A DNA stretch of 28,501 nt. Source: a virus. A program made the translations under genes and the position numbers. The notes beneath the pieces are model-generated. The model saw only the letters and a program-made list of their open reading frames with translations. It searched no databases and had not been told where the DNA came from. The stretch lies in the IMG/VR virus record IMGVR_UViG_3300009593_000089, positions 1 through 28,501 of that record; one strand, written 5' to 3'. Position 1 is the first letter of the stretch. Each line of letters starts with the position of its first letter. Below are positions 1-6,336 of the stretch, piece by piece.

Positions 1-30
1 AAAAAACAGAGTAAACTGCAAATCACATAA

Positions 31-68
31 AACAACAACAACAACAACAACAAAAACAAAAACAAAAA
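31..68 (+). repeat. CAA-rich leader of the first gene
   Basis: Seven tandem AAC triplets (31-51) run into three tandem CAAAAA units (51-68), two bases before the ATG at 71. The tract has almost no G or T, so the RNA leader would be essentially unstructured. No Shine-Dalgarno sequence is present. I infer a translation-promoting leader for an abundant product; this is not proven. The frame of the gene at 71 is open upstream to the window edge, but the A/C monotony argues against coding. Confidence 0.6.
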
Positions 69-70
69 TT

Positions 71-523
71 ATGGCAAAATTTGTAAAATTTAAAATTGAA
101 AACGCTACAGCTCCAGGGAGTGGTGGCGATTGGGGAGGTAGAGATGTACTTATCCCTGTAAGTGATATTGAAAATATCGCAGATAGTACTGCTGCTGGTG
201 TTTACACCGCAATCATTACACTTAAAAGTGGTTTAGCAACTTACAATGCTGGACATGCTGATGGCGCAACTGTACCTGCAGATTCTATAGCAGGTAGAAT
301 ATGTACATTGACTGTATCTATTTCGCAAACAGCCGCTACAAATCCAACTGCAGTTACTGTAGATGGTAACATGCCTTCTCAAGCTATTGTTAAAGCTTTA
401 ACAGCTAACCCAGGTGGTGTAGCTGCTGCAGCTCAACTTGGTTTAGATGGTGGCGGAGTAAGAGGTACTGATGATCAAATGTACTGGTCAAGTGCTGTTT
501 TCTCAACAGATAACACTTTATAA
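71..523 (+). CDS. Small Ala/Gly/Thr-rich probable virion protein (unknown family)
   Basis: This 150-residue protein is rich in Ala, Thr, Gly and Val. It has alternating polar and hydrophobic stretches that look like beta-strands and no predicted membrane segment or catalytic motif. An Ala-rich segment (about residues 107-122, containing LTANPGGVAAAAQ) precedes a Gly-rich tail. Codon choice (many GCT, GGT, ACT and some C-ending codons) resembles the major capsid gene at 10024 more than the AT-ending enzyme-like genes, suggesting high expression. With the CAA leader, this suggests an abundant virion component such as a head decoration or auxiliary protein. I do not recognise a named family, so the role is inference. 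The ATG at 71 is the natural start because it directly follows the low-complexity leader. Confidence 0.6.
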   Translation: MAKFVKFKIENATAPGSGGDWGGRDVLIPVSDIENIADSTAAGVYTAIITLKSGLATYNAGHADGATVPADSIAGRICTLTVSISQTAATNPTAVTVDGNMPSQAIVKALTANPGGVAAAAQLGLDGGGVRGTDDQMYWSSAVFSTDNTL

Positions 524-528
524 GATAA

Positions 529-684
529 ATGAAATCAAGGGGATTTGGCGACAGTATAGCGAAATTCACTGAAAAAACAGGAATTAAGACCGTTGTAGAT
601 AAAATGTCTGACGGTCTTAATATTCCTTGTGGATGTGAGAATCGTAAAGAATGGTTCAATAAAAAATTTCCTTATATTAAATAA
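529..684 (+). CDS. Cys-x-Cys microprotein, conserved phage type
   Basis: A 51-codon frame starts at ATG 529, five bases after the previous stop, and ends with TAA at 682-684. The N-terminus (GFGDSIAKFTEKTGIKTVVD) looks like an amphipathic helix. The C-terminus carries a C34-G-C36 pair followed by ENRKEWFNKKFPY. I recall similar microproteins (a GD-type helix, a CxC pair, then RKE-x-x-N and FPY) in marine phages next to small HExxH proteins, and that is the arrangement here, with the peptidase ATG one base after this stop. The two cysteines could bind metal only with partner ligands or in a dimer. The function is unknown. Tight packing and a good ATG support it as a real gene despite its size. 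Confidence 0.75.
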   Translation: MKSRGFGDSIAKFTEKTGIKTVVDKMSDGLNIPCGCENRKEWFNKKFPYIK

Positions 685-685
685 C

Positions 686-1045
686 ATGGCATTTAAAATA
701 AAACCTCCTTTTAATTTAGCCCTTTTAAGCACTTCAATGTTTGAAAGAGATATGAAAGGAGATCAAGTTCACGCTAGAACACCTAAAAATGGAGTTATTG
801 TTTTAAACGAAGATTCTTTTACGAAAGATAGGGATCCTGGTGAAAAATTAAAAACTATTGTTCACGAACTTGAACATGTTAGGCAATATAAAGATGGGGA
901 ATTAGATTATGGAATCAACGGTGCTGGTAAAGAAGTTGTATATTGGAAAGGAAAAGAATATCCTTACGCTAAGATGGCTTCTGGAGATCCAAACCAACCT
1001 TGGGAACTTAAACCTTATAAACTAGAAAACAAATTAAACACTTAA
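686..1045 (+). CDS. Minimal HExxH zinc metallopeptidase-like protein
   Basis: Starting at ATG 686, the product is 119 residues. It contains TIVHELEHVRQY, with H60-E61-x-x-H64 matching the zincin metal-binding helix. A later PWE (105-107) could supply the third ligand, E107. A conserved-looking VYWKGKEYPY segment (85-94) lies between. I recall this compact layout (HExxH, then WKGK, then PWE) in small marine phage proteins of unknown substrate. No signal peptide is visible, so it should act in the cytoplasm or in the virion. Possible roles are prohead or virion protein processing, peptidoglycan peptide cleavage in the nearby lysis cluster, or a non-catalytic fold. I reject the upstream ATG at 629 because it lies inside the preceding microprotein gene in another frame; 686 sits one base after that gene's stop. 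Confidence 0.7.
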   Translation: MAFKIKPPFNLALLSTSMFERDMKGDQVHARTPKNGVIVLNEDSFTKDRDPGEKLKTIVHELEHVRQYKDGELDYGINGAGKEVVYWKGKEYPYAKMASGDPNQPWELKPYKLENKLNT

Positions 1046-1055
1046 TATTAAAAAA

Positions 1056-1547
1056 ATGAATAAAAACAACAAAAAAGGTGCTGCTCAAGGTGGTGCTGTC
1101 AATGCAAAAGACCCAGCAGATGCTGCAAAGCAACTTGATTACTTAGGTAGTGCAAGAGGTTATACTCAAAACTTCGGACCAGCTAGACAATCAGGTTACC
1201 AAAAAGGTGCTGCTAAAGTCGATGAAATAATGGGTAAAGGTGCTGCTCAACAAACTTATAATCTTGATGCGGTATTAGAGCATGGGAAGAAGTTACACAA
1301 AGCTAGAGAGGCCAAAAAGACATCAGAGAGAAACTTGACTTTTGTTTCTGGTGTGTGGGATTCTATTAAAAAAGCTAATACTGGTGAAGGAAAAAAAGCT
1401 CTAGAGACATATGGTCCAAACTATGGTAAGGAAATCTCAAAAGGTGTTATACCACAAACTGAAGCTCAAAAGAATGCTTATCTTAAAGCATTCAATGTCA
1501 GTAAAAGCAATAAAGGTGGAACATGGCCAGAACCAGGAGATAACTAG
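1056..1547 (+). CDS. Hypothetical protein with KGAA repeats
   Basis: This 163-residue basic protein belongs to no family I recognise. The N-terminal third carries the short motif KGAA three times (KKGAAQ, QKGAAK, GKGAAQ) within Gly/Ala/Gln-rich sequence. The middle (about 70-110) is a charged helix-like region rich in Lys and Glu, and the C-terminus is Gly/Pro-containing and polar. No membrane segment or catalytic motif is visible. It starts ten bases after the peptidase gene behind an A-run leader (attaaaaaa) and is followed almost directly by a GTG-start gene, so it is probably co-transcribed with both. A structural or packaging-associated role is possible but unsupported. Confidence 0.6.
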   Translation: MNKNNKKGAAQGGAVNAKDPADAAKQLDYLGSARGYTQNFGPARQSGYQKGAAKVDEIMGKGAAQQTYNLDAVLEHGKKLHKAREAKKTSERNLTFVSGVWDSIKKANTGEGKKALETYGPNYGKEISKGVIPQTEAQKNAYLKAFNVSKSNKGGTWPEPGDN

Positions 1548-1549
1548 AA

Positions 1550-1759
1550 GTGAAAAAATCAAAAACAGGGTATTTAAAAAATAGTCCTGATGTTAACAAT
1601 AAATCTAATTTAATTCCTAGTAATAAAATTACTATGAAGGGGGTTGAACATAAGGTTAAAGGTGTTGACAACAGGGGTTATACTACTATTATGTACCCTG
1701 GTTATGATTATATTTTTCCAAACGGAAACCAAGTTTTAGAAACAAAATTAGATGAGTAA
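1550..1759 (+). CDS. Short conserved phage protein, GTG start
   Basis: This 69-residue protein is read from GTG 1550, two bases after the previous stop. It has a purine-rich ggag about nine bases upstream. The core is NLIPSNKITMKGVEHKVKG, then VDNRGY and MYPGYDYIFPNG. I recall proteins with an IPSN-x-ITMKGV core and a YPG-x-DY-x-FPG tail in several Bacteroidota phages, always without a known function. An internal ATG would remove the conserved N-terminal part, so the GTG start is preferred. The last bases overlap the holin gene by eight nucleotides (ATG at 1752), suggesting coupled translation with it. No membrane segments are seen. Confidence 0.65.
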   Translation: MKKSKTGYLKNSPDVNNKSNLIPSNKITMKGVEHKVKGVDNRGYTTIMYPGYDYIFPNGNQVLETKLDE

Positions 1760-2213
1760 ACCAAAAAAGAAATTTGCAGAGACTACTGTAGGTAAACTAT
1801 TGTTTGGTGCTGCCTCACTAGTTAATCCTACTTTAGGTAATTTAATTAGTGGCGTTTCATCTCCTGCAGAAGCTATTGCTGCTATAGGTAAATCAAACGT
1901 AAGTAGTGAAGATAAAATAAAACTACAACAACTTATATTTGAGCAGCAAAATAAAGAAATGGATGCTATCACTTCAAGATGGGAGGCAGATAGTTTATCA
2001 GATTCGTGGCTTTCTAAAAACGTACGCCCACTAGTTTTAGTATGGTGTATTATAGTATTTTCATTAGCTGGTATATTGGATAGCGTAGAAACTATACCTT
2101 TTCATATAGGAGAATTATGGAACGATACTTTTGAGAAAGTGATGATGTCAGTTGTTTTAGCTTATTTCGGTGGTCGAACAACTGAAAAAGCAACAAGTTT
2201 ATTTAAAAAATAA
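1752..2213 (+). CDS. Holin of the 3TM type
   Basis: This 153-residue protein probably permeabilises the inner membrane at the end of infection. The lysine-rich N-terminus leads into a weakly hydrophobic, possibly amphipathic segment (about 13-35). A charged helix follows with SRWEADSLSDSWLSKNVRPL (75-94), which matches my recollection of 3TM-family phage holins (tryptophan-containing juxtamembrane region, then 'RPLVLV'). The first clear membrane helix is about 93-109 and the second about 128-140, ending in a basic tail. It overlaps the preceding small gene by eight bases. Two more short genes, one with a membrane anchor, follow downstream and may belong to the same lysis cluster. No endolysin with a recognisable muramidase or amidase motif is visible nearby; the HExxH protein at 686 is the only enzyme candidate. 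Confidence 0.8.
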   Translation: MSKPKKKFAETTVGKLLFGAASLVNPTLGNLISGVSSPAEAIAAIGKSNVSSEDKIKLQQLIFEQQNKEMDAITSRWEADSLSDSWLSKNVRPLVLVWCIIVFSLAGILDSVETIPFHIGELWNDTFEKVMMSVVLAYFGGRTTEKATSLFKK

Positions 2214-2235
2214 ATAAAATCTGTAACTATACAAT

Positions 2236-2580
2236 ATGAGCACTTATAAAAATAAAATCAATAAAAGATTAAAAAGAAAAGCTCAATTACATGGGGCTGC
2301 ACAATCTCAACATGGTATATCCGGTTTTGGCCCTAGGACTATTCCTTCTTCTACTTATGATAAATGGTTGAATGAAGATATTAGTCCTGGAGTTCCTGGT
2401 ATAGAACCAAGTTCTAATAGAAAAACTCAATTTGAGTCAAGTTGGACGCGACGCGAGGATTGGAATCTAAAAAGAGAACAAGCAATGTGGGATTGGATCC
2501 CAAGGGCTAGTGCTAGACCAACAAAAGAAACCACTATGGAAGAAAGAAATAAAAAACAAACTTGGCTTTCACAAGGGTAA
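2236..2580 (+). CDS. Hypothetical protein, Trp-rich C-terminus
   Basis: This 114-residue, strongly basic protein is not from a family I recognise. The N-terminus (MSTYKNKINKRLKRKAQLHG) is a dense run of Lys and Arg. A proline/glycine/serine-rich middle probably lacks fixed structure. The C-terminal half holds five tryptophans (SSWTRREDW, MWDWIP, TWLSQG). A GAAQ motif echoes the repeats of the 163-residue protein at 1056, although the match is too short to call homology. It starts 22 bases after the holin stop. The charge suggests nucleic-acid or scaffold contacts, but that is speculation. Confidence 0.55.
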   Translation: MSTYKNKINKRLKRKAQLHGAAQSQHGISGFGPRTIPSSTYDKWLNEDISPGVPGIEPSSNRKTQFESSWTRREDWNLKREQAMWDWIPRASARPTKETTMEERNKKQTWLSQG

Positions 2581-2610
2581 ATAAAATTAAATATAATTAA
2601 ATTAAATAAA

Positions 2611-2793
2611 ATGAAAAATAAACTTAAAATAATTACTTTAAGTATTATAACTATTATTAGTGTTTATGCTATAGGTTACACGCAAGCAGAAAAAAAAATA
2701 CTAACTATGATACTTGACGAAAACTATCACACAGAACTTAAGAAAAAAGTAGAATATCATTTTGATAATCACTTTAAACAATCAACTAAATAA
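2611..2793 (+). CDS. Small single-pass membrane protein
   Basis: This 60-residue protein has a short basic N-terminus (MKNKLK) and a hydrophobic helix at about 7-23 (IITLSIITIISVYAIGY). A charged, mostly helical tail follows. The shape fits an N-terminal signal anchor with the tail outside the inner membrane. A cleavable signal is less likely, and no lipobox cysteine is present. Its position after a holin suggests a lysis accessory such as a spanin-like or antiholin-like protein, but no family signature supports that. The gene follows an AT-only leader repeating aaatta-type words, as do its neighbours. Confidence 0.6.
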   Translation: MKNKLKIITLSIITIISVYAIGYTQAEKKILTMILDENYHTELKKKVEYHFDNHFKQSTK

Positions 2794-2816
2794 ATTAAAC
2801 AATTAAATCAATTAAA

Positions 2817-3074
2817 ATGAGTGAAGAAATTAAAAAATTAGACGAACAAGAGTTTAAACAAGTAACTGAACATCAAGAAGCAATAAATAAATTATTGTTA
2901 CAGATCGGAGCTTTAGAATCACAAAAACATGCTGCATTGCATGAAATTAGTGACGTTAATAAAGACGGTGAAGAAATGAAGAAAACTCTTGAAGATAAAT
3001 ACGGAGCTATTAATATAAGCTTAAAAGATGGTACTTTTGAACCAATTGAAAAAGTAGAAGAAGAGAAAAAATAA
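2817..3074 (+). CDS. Short coiled-coil protein, conserved phage type
   Basis: This 85-residue acidic protein has heptad-like hydrophobic spacing through most of its length (about 5-62). It then has DKYGAINISLKDGTFEPIE, a tail resembling the 'KYG, I-x-L-x-DGTF-x-P' ending of small coiled-coil proteins I recall in Bacteroidota phages. Their function is unknown. The end is very acidic and lysine-rich (EKVEEEKK). It shares one base with the next start (TAATGG at 3072-3077), so translation of the two is probably coupled. It is probably a dimerising structural or chaperone-like accessory protein. Confidence 0.65.
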   Translation: MSEEIKKLDEQEFKQVTEHQEAINKLLLQIGALESQKHAALHEISDVNKDGEEMKKTLEDKYGAINISLKDGTFEPIEKVEEEKK

Positions 3075-3301
3075 TGGATCACATCATAAGAAAAATCAGT
3101 ATAGGTTCTGATTATAAAAATGATGCAATGCATTATGCTGTAACACAACCTGTATATGGTGGTCATGAAATTTCTCATATCTTATATGAAGAAAAAGACA
3201 ATTCTTATAATATTTTCATTAAAAAAAACAATGAGGTATTGCCATGGAAAAAATTTAATTCTAACATGGCAATATCTATTGAGTATGATTTAGAGTACTA
3301 A
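3074..3301 (+). CDS. Short conserved phage protein of unknown function
   Basis: This 75-residue protein begins MDHIIRKISIGSDYKNDAMH and ends with PWKKFNSNMAISIEYDLEY. Both ends match my recollection of a small conserved phage family (start 'I-KKISIG-DYK-DAMHY', end 'WK-FN-NMP-SIEYN'), which has no assigned function. The alternating pattern in the middle suggests a small beta-rich fold. The histidines HEISH (residues 31-35) are a chance near-HExxH that I do not interpret as catalytic. Both borders are one-base start-stop overlaps (3074 and 3301), so it is translated in a chain with its neighbours. Confidence 0.65.
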   Translation: MDHIIRKISIGSDYKNDAMHYAVTQPVYGGHEISHILYEEKDNSYNIFIKKNNEVLPWKKFNSNMAISIEYDLEY

Positions 3302-3906
3302 TGAACAGCATATATGATTTTATTGTTGAACCATTAGGCGAAACTTATAACAATGAAGTTAAGGTAGGGGATAAAAATCTTATACTAAATACTAAAGTTG
3401 AAAAACATAAGTTTGTAAATAATTATGCAAAAGTAATTGCAATACCAAAAGCTTTTACCACACCTATTAAAGTAGGGGATTCTATTTTAATTCATCATAA
3501 CGTTTTTAGACGTTGGTATGGTATGGATGGAAAACAAAAAAATGGTAAAGCTTTTTTTAAAGATAATTTGTATTTTGTTTCTATAGATCAAATTTATTTA
3601 TACAAAAATAAAGGTGATTGGCGGTCAATTAACAATAGATGTTTTATAAAACCAATAGAAAATAAAAGTCAATTTAAGAGTCAAAAAGAAGAAAAGCTTA
3701 TTGGGGTATTAAAAATAGGTAATAAGGTCTTAGAAGGCCTCGGAGTGAGCGAGGGAGACCTTGTAGGGTATAAACCTTACGGAGAATATGATTTTTTAAT
3801 AGATAATGAAAGATTATATTGTATGAAATCAAATGACATTGTAATTAAATATGAGTATCAAGGAAACGAAAAAGAATATAATCCACGCTGGACGAGTAGC
3901 GGTTAA
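3301..3906 (+). CDS. GroES-like protein with two apparent domains
   Basis: This 201-residue protein looks like two GroES-type beta-barrel units in tandem. Unit one (about 1-102) has a mobile-loop-length insertion, then VIAIP, then IKVGDSILIHHNVFR (56-70) and an ending IDQIYLY, which parallels the 'V-x-VGD-x-V' and 'D-I-L' edges of Hsp10. Unit two (about 112-187) has VSEGDLVGYKPYGEYDFLID followed by ERLYCMKSNDIVIKYEY, which aligns well with the GroES ending 'VGD-x-V-f-y-x-G-x-e-x-i-d-g-e-e-y-x-i-l-x-e-x-D-I-l'. If real, it could cap the host GroEL for folding the capsid or other large phage proteins. Alternatively it is a GroES-fold structural protein. The last 56 bases overlap the next gene, so the C-terminal tail (188-201) is probably dispensable. 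Confidence 0.55.
   Translation: MNSIYDFIVEPLGETYNNEVKVGDKNLILNTKVEKHKFVNNYAKVIAIPKAFTTPIKVGDSILIHHNVFRRWYGMDGKQKNGKAFFKDNLYFVSIDQIYLYKNKGDWRSINNRCFIKPIENKSQFKSQKEEKLIGVLKIGNKVLEGLGVSEGDLVGYKPYGEYDFLIDNERLYCMKSNDIVIKYEYQGNEKEYNPRWTSSG
3724..3762 (+). repeat. Two-tier inverted repeat inside the GroES-like gene
   Basis: AAGGTCT (3724-3730) is exactly complementary to AGACCTT (3756-3762). Inside it, CCTCG (3738-3742) is complementary to CGAGG (3750-3754) around a seven-base loop. The element is GC-rich against an AT-rich background and falls in codons 142-154 of the GroES-like gene, about 90 bases before the overlapping start at 3851. It could fold in mRNA; a role is unproven. Confidence 0.45.
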
Positions 3907-4126
3907 TGAACTTATTAAAGTTGCTAAAGAACCGATTATAGATTTCGGACCAGATATTTCCGCAGATAGATTAAAAAATGCTGCAGCTACTAAAAAATTA
4001 GCTATCTTTGATGCATTCGAAATTCTTACCAGAATTCAAGAAGAAGAAGACATATTAAATGAAAAACCTAAAGAAGTTAAAGAAGAGAAAACTTTTAAAG
4101 GTTTTGCCGAAGGAAGATCTAAATAA
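3851..4126 (+). CDS. Small helical protein upstream of TerL (possible terminase small subunit)
   Basis: This 91-residue protein has HAGRVAVNELIKVAKE (12-27), then SADRLKNAAATKKLAIFDAF (37-56), and a highly charged tail. I recall small proteins with this 'A-RVAI-ELI-VA' plus 'LSADRLKNAAATKKLAIFDAF-IL-RI' pattern directly before TerL in marine Bacteroidota phages. Position and helical composition suggest a terminase small subunit or packaging adaptor, but no helix-turn-helix is obvious. The ATG at 3851 overlaps the GroES-like gene by 56 bases. A TAATG at 3904-3908 looks like a tidier junction but is in the wrong frame, and the conserved N-terminal helix needs the upstream start. The stop overlaps the TerL start by one base. 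Confidence 0.65.
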   Translation: MSIKETKKNIIHAGRVAVNELIKVAKEPIIDFGPDISADRLKNAAATKKLAIFDAFEILTRIQEEEDILNEKPKEVKEEKTFKGFAEGRSK

Positions 4127-6336
4127 TGTACGAGCAAACTTTATATAAAATATTACCTGATTATATTAAACCTAAAATTCTAAAAAGAATGAATAGGTAT
4201 AATAAATGGGAGTATGGATATAACAAAGAACATGATCTTATTGTTATTAGTAAAAATGGAACAGTAGGGGAAATTATACAAATACAAAATTTAGTTATAG
4301 GTTTACCCGTAGCTAAAAATGTGCATAAATTTAAATCAAACGCATGGGAATTTACACCCTTACCGACTCAATTTAAACATATTAAAACTATATTTGATTG
4401 GGAACAATATGATGTAGATTTCAAAGAAAAATGGTATGATTATATTGATAAAGAATTCGAATATAGAGATGAAGGGTTTTTCTTTTATAACAAAAATATT
4501 TCTACTTATATCACTGGCACTCATTATATGTACTTGCAGTGGTCCAAAATTGACGTTGGTAAACCAGACTTTAGAGAAGCAAATAGATTATTCTTTATCT
4601 TTTGGGAAGCTTGTAAAGCGGACAAACGTTGCTATGGAATGGCCTACCTCAAAAATAGACGGTCTGGTTTTTCATTCATGGCGTCAGGAGAAGTTGTTAA
4701 TTTGGCAACTATTTCCAGCGACTCACGATATGGAATCTTATCTAAAACAGGACCTGATGCAAAAACAATGTTTACTGATAAAGTAGTACCTATTTCAGTT
4801 AATTATCCTTTCTTTTTTAAACCGATTCAAGATGGTATGGATCGACCTAAAACTGAGTTAGCATATAGAGTACCAGCAAGTAAATTTACAAGAAGAAAAA
4901 TAATTGCAAACGAAAAACCAGATGAACTTCAAGGATTAGATACAACTATTGACTGGAAAAATACAGGGGATAATAGTTATGATGGTGAAAGACTCAAGCT
5001 ATTAGTTCATGATGAATCTGGAAAATGGGAGAGACCAAACAATATATTAAATAATTGGCGTGTTACAAAAACATGTTTACGATTAGGTTCTAGAATTATA
5101 GGTAAATGTATGATGGGATCTACCTCTAACGCTTTAGACAAAGGAGGAGATAACTTTAAAAAATTATATTATGACTCAGATGTTACTCAACGAAACGCCA
5201 ATGGCCAAACTAGGTCAGGATTATATTCTTTGTTCATACCTATGGAATGGAACTACGAAGGATACCTTGATTCTTATGGGTTACCTGTCTTCGATACCCC
5301 ATCTAAATCTATCAAAGGTCCACAAGATGTCGAAATTGATACGGGAGTCATCGAATATTGGCAAAATGAAGTTGATGGTTTAAAACAAGATCAAGATGCT
5401 TTAAATGAATTTTATCGACAATTTCCACGAACTGAAGAACATGCTTTCAGAGACGAAGCCAAATCTTCCTTATTTAATTTAACAAAAATCTATGAACAAA
5501 TAGATTGGAATGCAGATATAAAACATAGTTCTGTTGTTACTCAAGGAAGTTTTAATTGGAGAGAAGGAATAAAAGATACTATTGTAGAATTTGTTCCTAA
5601 TAAAAGTGGAAGGTTTTATATAAGTTGGGTTCCACCCATGTCTTTACAAAATAATTTCATAACAAAAAATGGGATAAAATATCCTGGTAATCAAGAGCTA
5701 GGAGCTTTTGGTTGTGATAGTTATGATATATCGGGAACTGTAGATGGTAGAGGTTCTAATGGATCTTTACACGGACTTACTACTTTTAGTATGTCAGATG
5801 TTCCACCTAATCATTTCTTTTTAGAATATATCTCTAGACCTCAAACGGCTGAGATATTTTTTGAAGATGTTTTAATGGCGTGTATATTTTATGGAATGCC
5901 ACTATTGGCTGAAAATAACAAACCTAGATTATTGTATCATTTTAAAAGAAGAGGTTATAGAGGTTTTTCTATGAATCGTCCTGATAAAATTTATAATAAA
6001 TTATCTGTAACAGAAAGAGAAATTGGTGGTATACCTAACTCAAGTGAAGATATAAAACAAGCTCATGCAGCAGCAATCGAATCGTACATAGAAACATACA
6101 TAGGTTATAACGGACAAGGTTATGGAGATATGTATTTTAATCGTACATTAAATGATTGGTCTAAGTTTAATATTAATAATAGAACTTCGCATGATGCTTC
6201 TATAAGTTCAGGTTTAGCTATTATGGCTTGTAATAAACATAAATATAAACCTATACCTAAAATAATATTGGCTCAATACGATTTAGGTATAAAAAAATAT
6301 AATAATTCTGGTGATATTTCAAAAATAATACAATAA
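4126..6336 (+). CDS. terL: Terminase large subunit (packaging ATPase-nuclease)
   Basis: This 736-residue protein should pump genome DNA into the prohead at the portal and cut concatemers. The ATPase has a deviant Walker A, KNRRSGFS (176-183), with lysine at the front of the loop as in lambda gpA (KSARVGYS). Walker B is KLLVHDE (291-297, D296 and catalytic E297), and the coupling motif is GSTSN (331-335). FPRTEEHAFR (433-442) is typical of the linker region in this group. The RNase H-like nuclease has acidic candidates D531 and D534 (FGCDSYDISG), E596 (LLAENNKPRL) and D690 (SHDASISSGLA). Length fits crAss-like and related TerLs. It starts one base into the previous stop, and the portal ATG follows its stop directly. 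Confidence 0.93.
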   Translation: MYEQTLYKILPDYIKPKILKRMNRYNKWEYGYNKEHDLIVISKNGTVGEIIQIQNLVIGLPVAKNVHKFKSNAWEFTPLPTQFKHIKTIFDWEQYDVDFKEKWYDYIDKEFEYRDEGFFFYNKNISTYITGTHYMYLQWSKIDVGKPDFREANRLFFIFWEACKADKRCYGMAYLKNRRSGFSFMASGEVVNLATISSDSRYGILSKTGPDAKTMFTDKVVPISVNYPFFFKPIQDGMDRPKTELAYRVPASKFTRRKIIANEKPDELQGLDTTIDWKNTGDNSYDGERLKLLVHDESGKWERPNNILNNWRVTKTCLRLGSRIIGKCMMGSTSNALDKGGDNFKKLYYDSDVTQRNANGQTRSGLYSLFIPMEWNYEGYLDSYGLPVFDTPSKSIKGPQDVEIDTGVIEYWQNEVDGLKQDQDALNEFYRQFPRTEEHAFRDEAKSSLFNLTKIYEQIDWNADIKHSSVVTQGSFNWREGIKDTIVEFVPNKSGRFYISWVPPMSLQNNFITKNGIKYPGNQELGAFGCDSYDISGTVDGRGSNGSLHGLTTFSMSDVPPNHFFLEYISRPQTAEIFFEDVLMACIFYGMPLLAENNKPRLLYHFKRRGYRGFSMNRPDKIYNKLSVTEREIGGIPNSSEDIKQAHAAAIESYIETYIGYNGQGYGDMYFNRTLNDWSKFNINNRTSHDASISSGLAIMACNKHKYKPIPKIILAQYDLGIKKYNNSGDISKIIQ

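Noticed and set aside
1-30. Possible last codons of an upstream gene ending in TAA at 28-30
   Set aside because: Only nine codons are visible and they are A-rich, so the coding nature cannot be supported from this window.
31-68. Tandem repeats as a CRISPR-like array
   Set aside because: Units are three and six bases with no spacers; this is a simple low-complexity leader.
629-685. Upstream ATG that would lengthen the HExxH protein by 19 residues
   Set aside because: It lies inside the 51-codon microprotein gene in another frame; ATG 686 directly follows that gene's stop and gives a normal junction.
3164-3178. HEISH in the 75-residue protein as a third metallopeptidase
   Set aside because: The pattern HExxH is formally present, but the protein looks like a small beta fold, with no helix context and no third ligand.
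4436-4786. Overlapping + strand frame with a lipoprotein-like hydrophobic stretch and cysteine
   Set aside because: It lies wholly inside TerL in another frame, and the TerL frame carries the ATPase motifs.
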